Of a DNA stretch of 64,000 nt, positions 1-8,808 are shown in pieces. The notes below the pieces were generated by a model, which saw only the letters and a list, made by a program, of their open reading frames with translations, ran no database searches and had not been told where the DNA came from. The translations under genes were made by a program, and so were the position numbers. The first letter of the stretch is position 1. The number at the start of each line of letters is the position of its first letter. The DNA is from Paenibacillus sp. MAEPY2 (GTDB lineage: Bacteria > Bacillota > Bacilli > Paenibacillales > Paenibacillaceae), in the NCBI RefSeq assembly GCF_000499205.1, contig NZ_AWUK01000010.1, forward strand, positions 124,001 to 188,000, in the 5' to 3' direction.

Positions 1-674
1 TCGCTGGACAGGCCATAGGTATCCTTGATCCCATTGCCGTCCGGATCATCGTTGGTGAAGGCGTATATCACCTTCTCAAAATCAGCCAGCGTTTGCGGAA
101 CCGGCAGGCCGAGCTTATCCAACCAGTCCTGCCGGAAAACGACTGGGGTGCGATAGATGTTGGTCGGATTAATGACGGGAATACCGTAATAGGTCCCATC
201 AATCATTCCCGCATTTTCATAAGCAGGTTCATTTTCCCGGATGATCCGCATCAGGTTCGGTGCGTATGTGTTGAGCATATCGACAGGAATCTCGGCCAGT
301 ACGCCCTGTTGCTGGTACTTCAGCAGATCCTGCGGCTGGCGGATACGGAACAGGTCGGGAATGGCACCCTGGGCCAGCTGCATGTCGAGAAGGGATTCAT
401 ATTTGCTATTTTCAAGGTTCCATACATCCAGGTCGACGTCAAATTTGTCCTCCACGTACTTGAGCATTTCCGCATCCTCCGGTACCGGAACATTTTGATG
501 CATCGTCCATGATATGTGGTAGCGTGGAGTGGGAGAAGCCGAATCGGCTTCTTGCTTATCCGTCGTGGTCTTCTGCCCGAGTGGCAGATCGCAGCCGCCA
601 AGGATACTAATCATACCTACCGGAATCAACACTATGAGAAGCGCGATAACGCGCAGCCATCCCTTTTTTTTCAT
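1..674 (-). CDS. Extracellular solute-binding lipoprotein (ABC sugar importer), partial
   Basis: This is the N-terminal ~224 residues of a solute-binding protein; the rest lies beyond the window edge. It starts MKKKGWLRV, followed by a hydrophobic segment and a lipobox ending LGGC, so it should be lipid-anchored on the outer face of the membrane. Segments such as YYGIPV and a DDPDGNGIKDTYG run are typical of the large LplA-like binding proteins of Paenibacillus, which feed oligosaccharide or uronide importers (family knowledge). It starts 17 bp after the stop of the AraC/YesN-type regulator on the same strand, with GAGGAAGG as ribosome-binding site, so the two are probably co-transcribed and the regulator probably controls this importer. 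The ligand cannot be told. Confidence 0.85.
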   Translation of the reverse strand, partial: MKKKGWLRVIALLIVLIPVGMISILGGCDLPLGQKTTTDKQEADSASPTPRYHISWTMHQNVPVPEDAEMLKYVEDKFDVDLDVWNLENSKYESLLDMQLAQGAIPDLFRIRQPQDLLKYQQQGVLAEIPVDMLNTYAPNLMRIIRENEPAYENAGMIDGTYYGIPVINPTNIYRTPVVFRQDWLDKLGLPVPQTLADFEKVIYAFTNDDPDGNGIKDTYGLSS

Positions 675-691
675 CCGCTACCTTCCTCGCC

Positions 692-3031
692 CTAAGATCC
701 GGCTTCCGCGATTTCCGCCGAAGCAGTCTTTCGTAAATAATGGCCTGGCGTACAGCCGTACATTTCCTTGAACCGTTTAATGAAATAGGCAGTAGTTCCG
801 TAACCGACGGAGCTTGCGACCCGTTCAATGGTCATGTTGTTGTTCTCAATCAGTTCTTTGGCCCGTTCCATCCGCCGGGAGGTGACATAGTCGGTATAGG
901 TGATGCCAAGTTCCTCTTTAAAAAGCTTGCTCAAATATTTGGGACTGATGAAAACCTGCGCCCCTACGACCTCCAGTGACAGATCTTCGGACAGATGCTC
1001 CTCAATATATTGTTTCGCCATCCCAATGGTGGAGACGGCCCGCTCGCTGTTCCGGTTCTCCGTTTCGGAGATGAACACCGTGACTGACTCCACCAGCCAG
1101 TCGCGATATGCCACGATATTGGCGATACTGATGTACTCATGGTACAGATCGGGATGACCGAGCTGAAGGGGGTGCTTATAACGGACATTTTTCACAACAT
1201 CTGAGTAGACAAATACCGCGTTCGCCAGCATAAAATGGCAATAGTCTGCGGGATACAATCCTTCCCTCATTGTGGAAATGAACTGATCAACGGCTGCAAC
1301 AGCCTCTTCCGGCTGCCTGGCATGAAGCTTGTCCCTGAACTTGGCAAGTATGGCCTGCGGAATTTCATCCATGTTGTGCTCTCGCTGGAGAATACTGCGA
1401 TCCTTCAGAATAAGGAGCTCAGGCAGGAAATACGCGTATTTCATCAACGCTTGTGCCTCGCTGAAGCTTTGATGCACCTCGGCCAGCTCCTGCACCCAGG
1501 AGCCTGACGACAGCTGGATATCGAGCTGGAATTGCTGTCGTGCTTCTGACAATAGAAGATGGGATAGCTTGTTTAGCAGCGGTTCAGACGCTATATCGGT
1601 ACATAGAATAACCGCCAGCTTCTTGTCCGGCAGCTCCTCGGCAATGAGGCGACTTTCCGGCAGAGACAGGGACTCCAGCCCATGAATCAATCGCGATATT
1701 ACGGATGGCAGGTTCTCTGAACTAAGTCCCCTATGGGCTACCTCGGTATTCAGAAGCAAGCAGCAGTATCCATGATATGGCTGTGAAATGCCCAGTGCAG
1801 TCCGTTCCTCTTCCCACTGTTCTCGGCTATAGCCGCCGTGCAGTAGATTCAGTACAGCGTTGTGCTTAATTGCCGGGCTGTTCGCCAGCAGCGTTTCCTC
1901 AAGGCTGCTCACCTTATCGCTCAATTGCATGAAGGCACTGTCGATCAGGCGGTATTCATTCGTAATGTGCTTCGAAGCCGGACCGGATAGGTCCTTAATT
2001 CGGCTGACGAGGCGCTTAATCGGGCTGTAGTTGGCTCTGACCAGTACGGCTGACAGCGCCAGACCGATCAAGATGGTGATAATACAGATGCCAAGGATGA
2101 GCTTCTGTATCATAATCGATTGCTCATAATAAAAGCTGGCTGGCATTGCGCTATAGATAGTCCAGCCTGTCGATGGCAGGGTCTGGTAGGACGCGACAAC
2201 CGATGTATTGCCAATCTTGTCGTCAAAGCTGCCCTTCACTTTACCGGATTGTAATGCTTTTTTGATACTGGCAAAGTATTCCCCCGGCTGCTCCAGAATG
2301 TCTGTATAGGCATTGCTGATTGTGTTACCCATCGGGTTAACGATAAATGTGCTTTTGTATTGTGAAGGCATCATATTCTCGATGATGCTGCTAATCGCGC
2401 TTTCTTTTACATCTATTGCAATATAGACATCTCCGGTTTCGCCTGTGGACTGAAAAGGATAGCTGTGCGCGTACGTAAACAGGGCGTTGCTGCTGTCACC
2501 CGGCAGGCTGGAGAAAATGTCCTGCGGCACCTGACGCGAAGCCGTCCACAGGCTATTTTGCTTGCTGGTACGCATGTCCTGAAGCCAATCTGCATAATAT
2601 ACCGCGCTCTCACCTTGATCGGCGTTATAGCGCAGCCCGTAGAGCGACGAAAGCATGATGTTTTGTCCAGGATAATAGAGATGTATGGCCTGAATGATGT
2701 CCGCGTTGCCGGCTACCTTGGATTTCAGCAACTCCTGAAGATCGATGACGCTGTCCAGTCCGCTCCGGGTAGACGGTTCCGCGAACAGACGAATATCCGC
2801 AGACTTGTTGAGTGACAGGTCCAGATAGATTTGTTGTACCCTTTGCAGGATCGTCCCTTCAATGGTTCGCGTTGTATTTTCCAGAATCAGCTGATTCTTG
2901 TTCTGCAATTCTTCATTGTAACTGCGCGAAAAATAGATATAGAAGAAAGAGCATACGAGCAGGACAATGACGAGCACGATAGATACGTACGATACCGCCA
3001 GGCCGGCCCATGCGGAGCTCCATTTTTTCAT
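692..3031 (-). CDS. Membrane-bound AraC-family regulator (YesN-like, extracellular sensor domain)
   Basis: A 779-residue one-component regulator. An N-terminal transmembrane helix (about residues 8-32) is followed by an extracellular dCache-like region of about 270 residues, a second helix (about 310-335), a middle region of the kind found in YesN-type proteins, and a C-terminal double helix-turn-helix AraC domain (about the last 100 residues, with SVGYGTTAYFIKRFKEMYG as the second recognition region). I start at the Met with GGGAGGAATGCCTC upstream, ten codons inside the longest frame. Such proteins sense extracellular sugars and switch on the neighbouring importer (family knowledge). The binding-protein gene follows directly downstream. 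The phosphatase gene is divergent. Confidence 0.88.
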   Translation of the reverse strand: MKKWSSAWAGLAVSYVSIVLVIVLLVCSFFYIYFSRSYNEELQNKNQLILENTTRTIEGTILQRVQQIYLDLSLNKSADIRLFAEPSTRSGLDSVIDLQELLKSKVAGNADIIQAIHLYYPGQNIMLSSLYGLRYNADQGESAVYYADWLQDMRTSKQNSLWTASRQVPQDIFSSLPGDSSNALFTYAHSYPFQSTGETGDVYIAIDVKESAISSIIENMMPSQYKSTFIVNPMGNTISNAYTDILEQPGEYFASIKKALQSGKVKGSFDDKIGNTSVVASYQTLPSTGWTIYSAMPASFYYEQSIMIQKLILGICIITILIGLALSAVLVRANYSPIKRLVSRIKDLSGPASKHITNEYRLIDSAFMQLSDKVSSLEETLLANSPAIKHNAVLNLLHGGYSREQWEEERTALGISQPYHGYCCLLLNTEVAHRGLSSENLPSVISRLIHGLESLSLPESRLIAEELPDKKLAVILCTDIASEPLLNKLSHLLLSEARQQFQLDIQLSSGSWVQELAEVHQSFSEAQALMKYAYFLPELLILKDRSILQREHNMDEIPQAILAKFRDKLHARQPEEAVAAVDQFISTMREGLYPADYCHFMLANAVFVYSDVVKNVRYKHPLQLGHPDLYHEYISIANIVAYRDWLVESVTVFISETENRNSERAVSTIGMAKQYIEEHLSEDLSLEVVGAQVFISPKYLSKLFKEELGITYTDYVTSRRMERAKELIENNNMTIERVASSVGYGTTAYFIKRFKEMYGCTPGHYLRKTASAEIAEAGS

Positions 3032-3238
3032 GAGGCATTCCTCCCGGCGACGATTATACACTACACGATTGCCCTTCAGTTCATGATTTTTATTAAGAGA
3101 ATGTTAAATGTCGAAAAAAGGCGATATTGATCCTAAATTGATACAATGGCGAAATTGTTTTATTGCTGGTTGAAGGGGCCTGATGCTACATTGAGACCGA
3201 TTCGAGACCAACTACAAAACGATGGGAGTCGAAAAGAA

Positions 3239-5872
3239 TTGAAAACGAAAGCCAACAAAAACAAAAAGAGAATGTTAGCCGCTGCTGTGGGTGTAGCACT
3301 TATCTCCAATTCATTCGCATCAAGCATTGCGCTTGCAGCGTCGGATGATACCACAATCCCGTTGCCGGCCGAGCCGGCGTGGGGGTACTTTGTAGATACG
3401 TATAAGAGCAACAGTTCCGCCAACACAACAAAAGAAACCAACTCGGCCATTGGCACACTGTCCAAGTTTCTGGACCTATGGACACCAGGCGACTCCTGGA
3501 ACAATGGTACGAAGCTTAACGAGAAGGTACTGGACTACAACATTCAATATGTAGCGAATATCGCAGCAACACGTACTCAAGCGGAGGAGGATGCCGCTTA
3601 CTATACGGACCGTACGAACCAATCCTACGGTGCGACCGAGGGTCTGGGTTCGCTGGCCAATGTGTATCGTGAAAAATCAGGCACATATACCACAATTACG
3701 AGCATACCGGACGATGCCACGACAACAAAGTATGATGATGGTAATACCACGAACAAAGCCGGAGATTCGAATTCCGAGTTGGGCAAAATAGTAGATCTGG
3801 TTGGAGCCTTGCGGGGTAACGCCGCATCATCGAATCCATCAAAAAATTTCTTCAATTACATGCGTCCTTTCCGCTGGCTAAATACGAATGAAGTTGTCGT
3901 GCCAACGCTGAGACCGGCAATCAAAGATGAGAAAGATGCAGCCTCTGACGGCGGCTTCCCGAGCGGGCATACCAATGCTTCCTACCTTGCTGCGCTTGCA
4001 TTAGCTTATGCGACTCCTGAACGGTTCCAGGAGTTGGTAACCCGTGCATCGGAAATGGGCAACAACCGGGTAGTTGCCGGAATGCACTCCCCGCTGGATG
4101 TCATGGGCGGTCGTGTACTCGCAACGGCCTTGGCAGCAGGTGCTCTGAATGATCCAGAAAATGCAGACCTGAAGCAAGCGGCGTATGATCAGGCGCATAA
4201 CGTATTGTTGAAAGAGACTGGCTCAGCAGAAGATCGTTTTACCGACTATGAGAAAAACAAGGCTGATTATACCCAGCGTCTGACCTACGGGTTCGAGCAG
4301 ATCAGTTCCACAACGGAGCCTGTGGCGGTACCTAAGGGAGCAGAAGTGCTGACTGAGACCAGACAGCCTTATCTGACAGATCAACAGCGTCGTGCTGTGC
4401 TAGCAACAACGGCAATAGAATCAGGCTATCCTTTGCTTGATGATCCGGAAGGCTGGGGACGTCTTAATCTATTTGCGGCAGCAGACGGATACGGTGCATT
4501 CAATAGCGATGTAACGGTAACGATGGATGCCAGCAAGGGTGGTTTCAACGCCATGGACATTTGGCGGAACAACATCTCCGGTACGGGCAAGCTGACAAAG
4601 GAAGGCAGCGGTACCTTGAAGCTGCGGGGAGCGAACACCTACTCCGGCGGTACCCAGGTTAATGCAGGTACATTGGAAGGTGATACCGCTACTGCATTCG
4701 GGAGTGGCGATGTGGTCAACAGCGGTGGTACGGTTACGGAGAGCGTAACTGGGAAATGGAATATTGAAGGCAACTTCACACAGGTTGCTGACGGTACGCT
4801 GGAGCTGAACGTAGCTTCCGCAAATGACGTACTCGATGTTAAAGGTACGGTAAACACCTCCGGATCGCTGCACGTGAACTTTACCAACAGCTATGTGCCG
4901 AGTCCAGGTGTTGTAACGCTTGTAAACTATGGCGCTAATCAGCAAAGTGGAAAATTTGCCTCCGTTCAGGTAGAGGGTCTGCCAAGCAAATATAGCACTC
5001 AAGTTATGTATCTAAGCAACCAGATTGCACTGTCTATTACGGATACAACAAATCCAGGCACAACGACACCATCGACACCTGGTACAGGTGGCGGTTCAAC
5101 TACGACACCAAGCACAGGTGGTGGTTCAACTACAACACCAACTAACCCAACAACGGATTCTGATACAGATTCGGGTACAGTTACAACACCTCCTACAACG
5201 GAACCAACGGTACCTCCTGCAACACAAGTCAATCCGTTCAAATCCGGTGTAGTTAGCCAGGAAACGGTTCTGAAGACACTTAACGAAGCCATTGCTGCAA
5301 CGAAAAATGAAACTAAAACCTTCAGTGATATCACGGGTCACTGGGCCGACAGAAACATCAGTGCTGCCATGAAGCTGCGCATGATTAACGGTTATGCCAA
5401 CGGTAAGTTTCAGCCTAATGCATCCGTTACCAGAGCGGAATTCACCGCTATGATCGCTCGGGCATTCGGTCTCGGCGAAAGCGCTGTTTCGGCCAGCTTC
5501 AAGGATACCAGCTCGAACTGGGCTGCGGGTTACATCGATGCTCTGGCTGATAAGGGAGTAATCGGTGGCTATCCGGACGGCAGCTTCAAGCCAAATGCAA
5601 CAATTTCCCGCGCCGAGATGGTGGCAATCATTGCTCGCATGCTCAATCTGAATGCGCTGGCGACCAGCACACCAGCCAGCTTCAACGATGTGGATAGCAG
5701 CAATTGGGCTGCAGATGTGATTGCACAAGCTTCATCTGCGAACCTTGTTCAAGGATTATCATCCTCCGTGTTCTCGCCGAACGGCAAAGCGACAAGAGCT
5801 GAAGCCGTGACGTTGATCATTCGCGCACTGGAGAGCGACAGCTCAATCAAAGAGCTGATCGAAGGCTTGTAA
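3239..5872 (+). CDS. S-layer-anchored PAP2/class A acid phosphatase with autotransporter-like repeat
   Basis: An 877-residue exported enzyme. I choose the TTG start: GGGAG lies 10 bp upstream, and it gives a normal signal peptide (basic stretch, hydrophobic core, cut near ALAA). The phosphatase domain shows PSGH (241-244) and GMHSPLD (281-287), the catalytic motifs of PAP2/PhoN-type nonspecific acid phosphatases. It is followed by a region with GTGKLTKEGSGTLKL and YSGGTQVNAGTL, the passenger-associated repeat seen in autotransporters. After that come a Thr/Pro/Gly linker and three S-layer homology domains (from about residue 695 to the end). The domains suggest phosphate scavenging at the cell wall. 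The autotransporter repeat in a Gram-positive wall protein is unusual. Confidence 0.88.
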   Translation: MKTKANKNKKRMLAAAVGVALISNSFASSIALAASDDTTIPLPAEPAWGYFVDTYKSNSSANTTKETNSAIGTLSKFLDLWTPGDSWNNGTKLNEKVLDYNIQYVANIAATRTQAEEDAAYYTDRTNQSYGATEGLGSLANVYREKSGTYTTITSIPDDATTTKYDDGNTTNKAGDSNSELGKIVDLVGALRGNAASSNPSKNFFNYMRPFRWLNTNEVVVPTLRPAIKDEKDAASDGGFPSGHTNASYLAALALAYATPERFQELVTRASEMGNNRVVAGMHSPLDVMGGRVLATALAAGALNDPENADLKQAAYDQAHNVLLKETGSAEDRFTDYEKNKADYTQRLTYGFEQISSTTEPVAVPKGAEVLTETRQPYLTDQQRRAVLATTAIESGYPLLDDPEGWGRLNLFAAADGYGAFNSDVTVTMDASKGGFNAMDIWRNNISGTGKLTKEGSGTLKLRGANTYSGGTQVNAGTLEGDTATAFGSGDVVNSGGTVTESVTGKWNIEGNFTQVADGTLELNVASANDVLDVKGTVNTSGSLHVNFTNSYVPSPGVVTLVNYGANQQSGKFASVQVEGLPSKYSTQVMYLSNQIALSITDTTNPGTTTPSTPGTGGGSTTTPSTGGGSTTTPTNPTTDSDTDSGTVTTPPTTEPTVPPATQVNPFKSGVVSQETVLKTLNEAIAATKNETKTFSDITGHWADRNISAAMKLRMINGYANGKFQPNASVTRAEFTAMIARAFGLGESAVSASFKDTSSNWAAGYIDALADKGVIGGYPDGSFKPNATISRAEMVAIIARMLNLNALATSTPASFNDVDSSNWAADVIAQASSANLVQGLSSSVFSPNGKATRAEAVTLIIRALESDSSIKELIEGL

Positions 5873-5943
5873 AAGCATATATATGCTATTCGCTGGAGTC
5901 GAAGGCTCAGCTTCATTGAATAGCGCATCCATATAACTTCAAA

Positions 5944-5984
5944 GGGCGAGCTGGTTCCGGTAATACGGACCAGCTCGCTCTTTT
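5944..5984 (+). terminator. Rho-independent terminator after the acid phosphatase
   Basis: A 12-bp stem (gggcgagctggt pairs with accagctcgctc, one G-U) is followed by TTTT. A second, weaker hairpin (about 5882-5928) lies just before it. Confidence 0.85.
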
Positions 5985-6091
5985 GATATTGTTTTGGTTA
6001 ACACTCCATATTGCGATATAATAATTCATAATGAAAACAGCCTGTCCACATGTATCATGAAATATGAATCAGTGTAGAAGGGATAAAAGAT

Positions 6092-6778
6092 ATGCAAAGC
6101 TATCATTTCTCTTCATTATTGAATAATGAGAGAAGCCAATTGCCAGATCAAATTGCGAATTATATATTAAAAAAAATATTTATTGGCGAGCTGGTTCAAG
6201 ATACTCGATTAATTGAATCCAACATAGCCAAAGAGTTAAATGTAAGTAATATTCCAGTTAGAGAAGCATTCTACATCCTGGAAAGCAGAGGTGTGATCGA
6301 GCGGCTGCCAAGAAGGGGCGTGCGTGTAAAGGCGATTTCCGAAGAGGAGATGGCGGACTACACAACTGCCTTGATTGAACTGTTCCGAATTGGAATTGAT
6401 TATTCCAGATCGAAGTGGGATGGAGATAATAAGGATCAACTTCAGCAGTATTTAAGAGAAGCCAAGGAACAGCTAAGCCAAAAGAACATTTTGGAATACG
6501 TTGTGAAGGTGCATCAATTATGCGGTTATGTCTTTCAGGTCGCTGGAAACAAAGCATTTATCAAATTTTACTCGGATATCACGTTTATCACCAATGTCTA
6601 CTCCCAGATGAACTGGGGCGATGTGGAGCGAACGAAAATTCGCAGCCTGTACCTGGAGGAGCTTGTGAATGCCCTAGTCCAGGACGAATTTGAAAAAGCA
6701 AAAGAATCATTCGAGATATTGACCAGACAATCCTTGACTATCCAAAATGAAACACAAGAAAGAGACAGTCTACAGTAA
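6092..6778 (+). CDS. GntR-family (FadR/FCD) transcriptional regulator
   Basis: A 228-residue DNA-binding protein. The winged helix occupies residues ~15-80 (SNIAKELNVSNIPVREAFYILESRG, then RLPRRGVRV as the wing). A helical FCD-type effector domain fills the rest. GAAGGGAT precedes the ATG. It is convergent with the short-chain dehydrogenase next to it. That dehydrogenase has a perfect 23-bp A/T palindrome upstream (7617-7639), a plausible operator for this protein, but this is inference. The effector is unknown. Confidence 0.87.
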   Translation: MQSYHFSSLLNNERSQLPDQIANYILKKIFIGELVQDTRLIESNIAKELNVSNIPVREAFYILESRGVIERLPRRGVRVKAISEEEMADYTTALIELFRIGIDYSRSKWDGDNKDQLQQYLREAKEQLSQKNILEYVVKVHQLCGYVFQVAGNKAFIKFYSDITFITNVYSQMNWGDVERTKIRSLYLEELVNALVQDEFEKAKESFEILTRQSLTIQNETQERDSLQ

Positions 6779-6793
6779 TCGTAGCTGTCTCTT
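6761..6793. terminator. Convergent terminator hairpin
   Basis: agagacagtctac pairs with gtagctgtctct around a short loop with one bulge. It overlaps the end of the GntR gene and lies before the convergent SDR stop, so it can serve both strands. Confidence 0.6.
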
Positions 6794-6808
6794 ATTGGTT
6801 TCGAGAGC

Positions 6809-7573
6809 TTAGTTAGCCATAACGCCGCCATCCACAATGATCTCTGTACCCGTTATGAATTTGGATTCTTCGGATGCAAGGAACAGTGCTGCATAGGCGA
6901 TATCAATCGGATCGCCAAAGTGTCCCAGAGGCGTTTTGTTCAGGTAATATTGCTTGGCTTCTTTCGCCTCGTCTGTTTCAAGAACAGCAGACATCGGTGT
7001 TCTGATCTGGCCCGGGCAGATTACGTTTGCACGCACATTGTCTTTACCATAATCGACTGCGATGTTTCGGGTCATCCCGATGAGACCGGCTTTGGCAGCC
7101 CCGTAGCCTGTCCCTCCTTGTCCACCAATTAGACCACCGATGGAAGAGATCGTAACGATTGAACCGCCTCCGTCCTTAATCATTTCGGGAATGGCATATT
7201 TGCTGCCCAGGAAAGCCCCCTTCAGGTTAATACCAATCAGTTTGTCCCATTCATTCACGTCATGTTCAGCGGCCTTGGCTACAAATGGACCTGCCACCCC
7301 TGCCGTATTGACCAGAACATTGACTTTGCCATACGTATCTACAGCCGCTTTAATTGTGCTTTCCCATTCCTCAGGTGAGGATATATTCAATTTGACCGCA
7401 ATGGCATCCCCGCCACTGGCTTTGATCTCGTCAATTATGTTCTGAAGACCTTCCATATTCATATCAGCACCAACCACTTTTGCACCTTCTTTGGCAAATA
7501 AACGAGCCTGTTCAGCGCCCATACCACTGCCTGCACCTGTGATAACTGCCACTTTACCTGATAATCTACCCAT
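6809..7573 (-). CDS. Short-chain dehydrogenase/reductase (SDR)
   Basis: A 254-residue classical SDR. The cofactor loop is TGAGSGMG near the N-terminus, NTAG replaces the usual NNAG, the catalytic region is TISSIGG...YGAAKAG (Ser, Tyr, Lys present), and the C-terminus ends in IVDGGV. I start at MGRLSG because GGAGGCGTTATC precedes it; the longest frame adds 25 unlikely residues. The substrate is unknown; relatives are annotated as 3-oxoacyl reductases or glucose or sugar-alcohol dehydrogenases. It is likely controlled through the palindrome at 7617-7639, perhaps by the adjacent GntR protein. Confidence 0.88.
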   Translation of the reverse strand: MGRLSGKVAVITGAGSGMGAEQARLFAKEGAKVVGADMNMEGLQNIIDEIKASGGDAIAVKLNISSPEEWESTIKAAVDTYGKVNVLVNTAGVAGPFVAKAAEHDVNEWDKLIGINLKGAFLGSKYAIPEMIKDGGGSIVTISSIGGLIGGQGGTGYGAAKAGLIGMTRNIAVDYGKDNVRANVICPGQIRTPMSAVLETDEAKEAKQYYLNKTPLGHFGDPIDIAYAALFLASEESKFITGTEIIVDGGVMAN

Positions 7574-7616
7574 GATAACGCCTCCAAATATGTGTAGTAG
7601 TATTCGTTTATATAAT

Positions 7617-7639
7617 AAATTATATATAATATATAATTT
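7617..7639. promoter_or_regulatory. Perfect 23-bp palindrome, likely regulator operator
   Basis: The arm AAATTATATAT is mirrored exactly around one central base, 44 bp upstream of the SDR start. It lies in a very A/T-rich stretch, which weakens the case slightly, but 11-bp perfect arms are unlikely by chance. The size fits a GntR-type dimer site. Confidence 0.55.
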
Positions 7640-7809
7640 TATGTCCAATAGATTTTCGATTGGATTGAAATAGTAAAGGATGAATGATCAGATCAGATAT
7701 CGTTTTTATATCGCTCTTCTCAGAGCCAGACGAGGAATTAAAGAGCAACATCTCAAAAAAGGCACCGTGATATAACTATTCTTGTCATTAGAATAGAGGA
7801 GATGAGCAC

Positions 7810-8574
7810 ATGGACGTATTAAAAGATAAAATCGCTTTAGTCACGGGGGCAAGCCGGGGAATCGGCAGAAGCATTGCGTTGCGGTTGGCTCAGGAGGGCG
7901 CATATGTTGTGGTTCACTATGGAAACAGACAGGATGAGGCGGAAGCAGTCGTTCGCCAGATTGAGCAACATGGAGGCAATGCCTGCGCTGTGGGTGCTGA
8001 CCTGAGAACGATGGATGGCATTCATCACTTATTTGCTGCGCTGGATGAGGTTATTCAGAATCAGACGGAGGCCAGTGGATTCGATATTCTGGTGAATAAT
8101 GCGGGGATTGGGCAGATCGTTGGGATCGAAGAGACGACAGAAGCGTCCTACGAAGAGGTCATGAATCTTAATGTAAAAGCACCACTTTTTGTGACACAGC
8201 AGGCTTTGTCCCGAATAAATGACGGGGGGCGAATTATTAATATTTCATCCTTTGTAACCAGGGTAGCTTCTCCAGGAGTATTTACGTACAGCGTGTCCAA
8301 AGGAGCGATTGATACATTTACGCTGCTTCTCGCGAAGCAACTAGGGAGCCGTAATATTACGGTCAACGCCATCCAGCCGGGAATTATTAATACCGAGATG
8401 AATGCTGGGACGTTGCAGGATACGGAGGGGCAAAAATATGCGGCTGGCCTTTCCGCCTTTGGCCGGTGGGGTGAGCCGGAGGATATTGCAGATATTGCTG
8501 CATTTCTGGCTTCACCGGATAGCCGTTGGGTAACGGGACAGTTGCTTGATGCAAGTGGCGGATCGCATCTATAA
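7810..8574 (+). CDS. Short-chain dehydrogenase/reductase (SDR)
   Basis: A 254-residue classical SDR. TGASRGIG forms the NAD(P)-binding loop, NNAG is intact, and the active site is ISSF...YSVSKGA with Ser, Tyr and Lys present. AGAGGAGATGAGCAC precedes the ATG. It is divergent from the previous SDR, with 236 bp between them. The closest kind of annotation would be 3-oxoacyl-ACP reductase or glucose 1-dehydrogenase-like; the substrate cannot be inferred. Confidence 0.88.
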   Translation: MDVLKDKIALVTGASRGIGRSIALRLAQEGAYVVVHYGNRQDEAEAVVRQIEQHGGNACAVGADLRTMDGIHHLFAALDEVIQNQTEASGFDILVNNAGIGQIVGIEETTEASYEEVMNLNVKAPLFVTQQALSRINDGGRIINISSFVTRVASPGVFTYSVSKGAIDTFTLLLAKQLGSRNITVNAIQPGIINTEMNAGTLQDTEGQKYAAGLSAFGRWGEPEDIADIAAFLASPDSRWVTGQLLDASGGSHL

Positions 8575-8649
8575 CCGGATGGCGGATGAGCCTTCTTAAA
8601 TGAGCTTGAATGAGCTTTGGCAAGATGAACGTAGTTATAGGAATTCTAG

Positions 8650-8685
8650 GGGCGCTTACCTTTCCGGTAGCGCTCTTATTTCTTT
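8650..8685 (+). terminator. Weak terminator after SDR
   Basis: ggcgcttacc and ggtagcgctc can pair with one bulge, followed by a T-rich run. Confidence 0.45.
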
Positions 8686-8808
8686 TTATAATACCTAATG
8701 TTACAGATGTGCGTACTTCTCGAAAATGGAGAACATATGCTTTTTTTGGAGTGGACAGCACCTAAATGCTATAATTTCTACAACGAATAAGAGAGGGAGG
8801 CAAGATCA

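Noticed and set aside
5025..5252. Short direct repeats (gln/his-rich frame), at first sight like a repeat array
   Set aside because: They encode the Thr/Gly/Pro linker of the phosphatase. The repeats have no spacers of even size, so this is not CRISPR.
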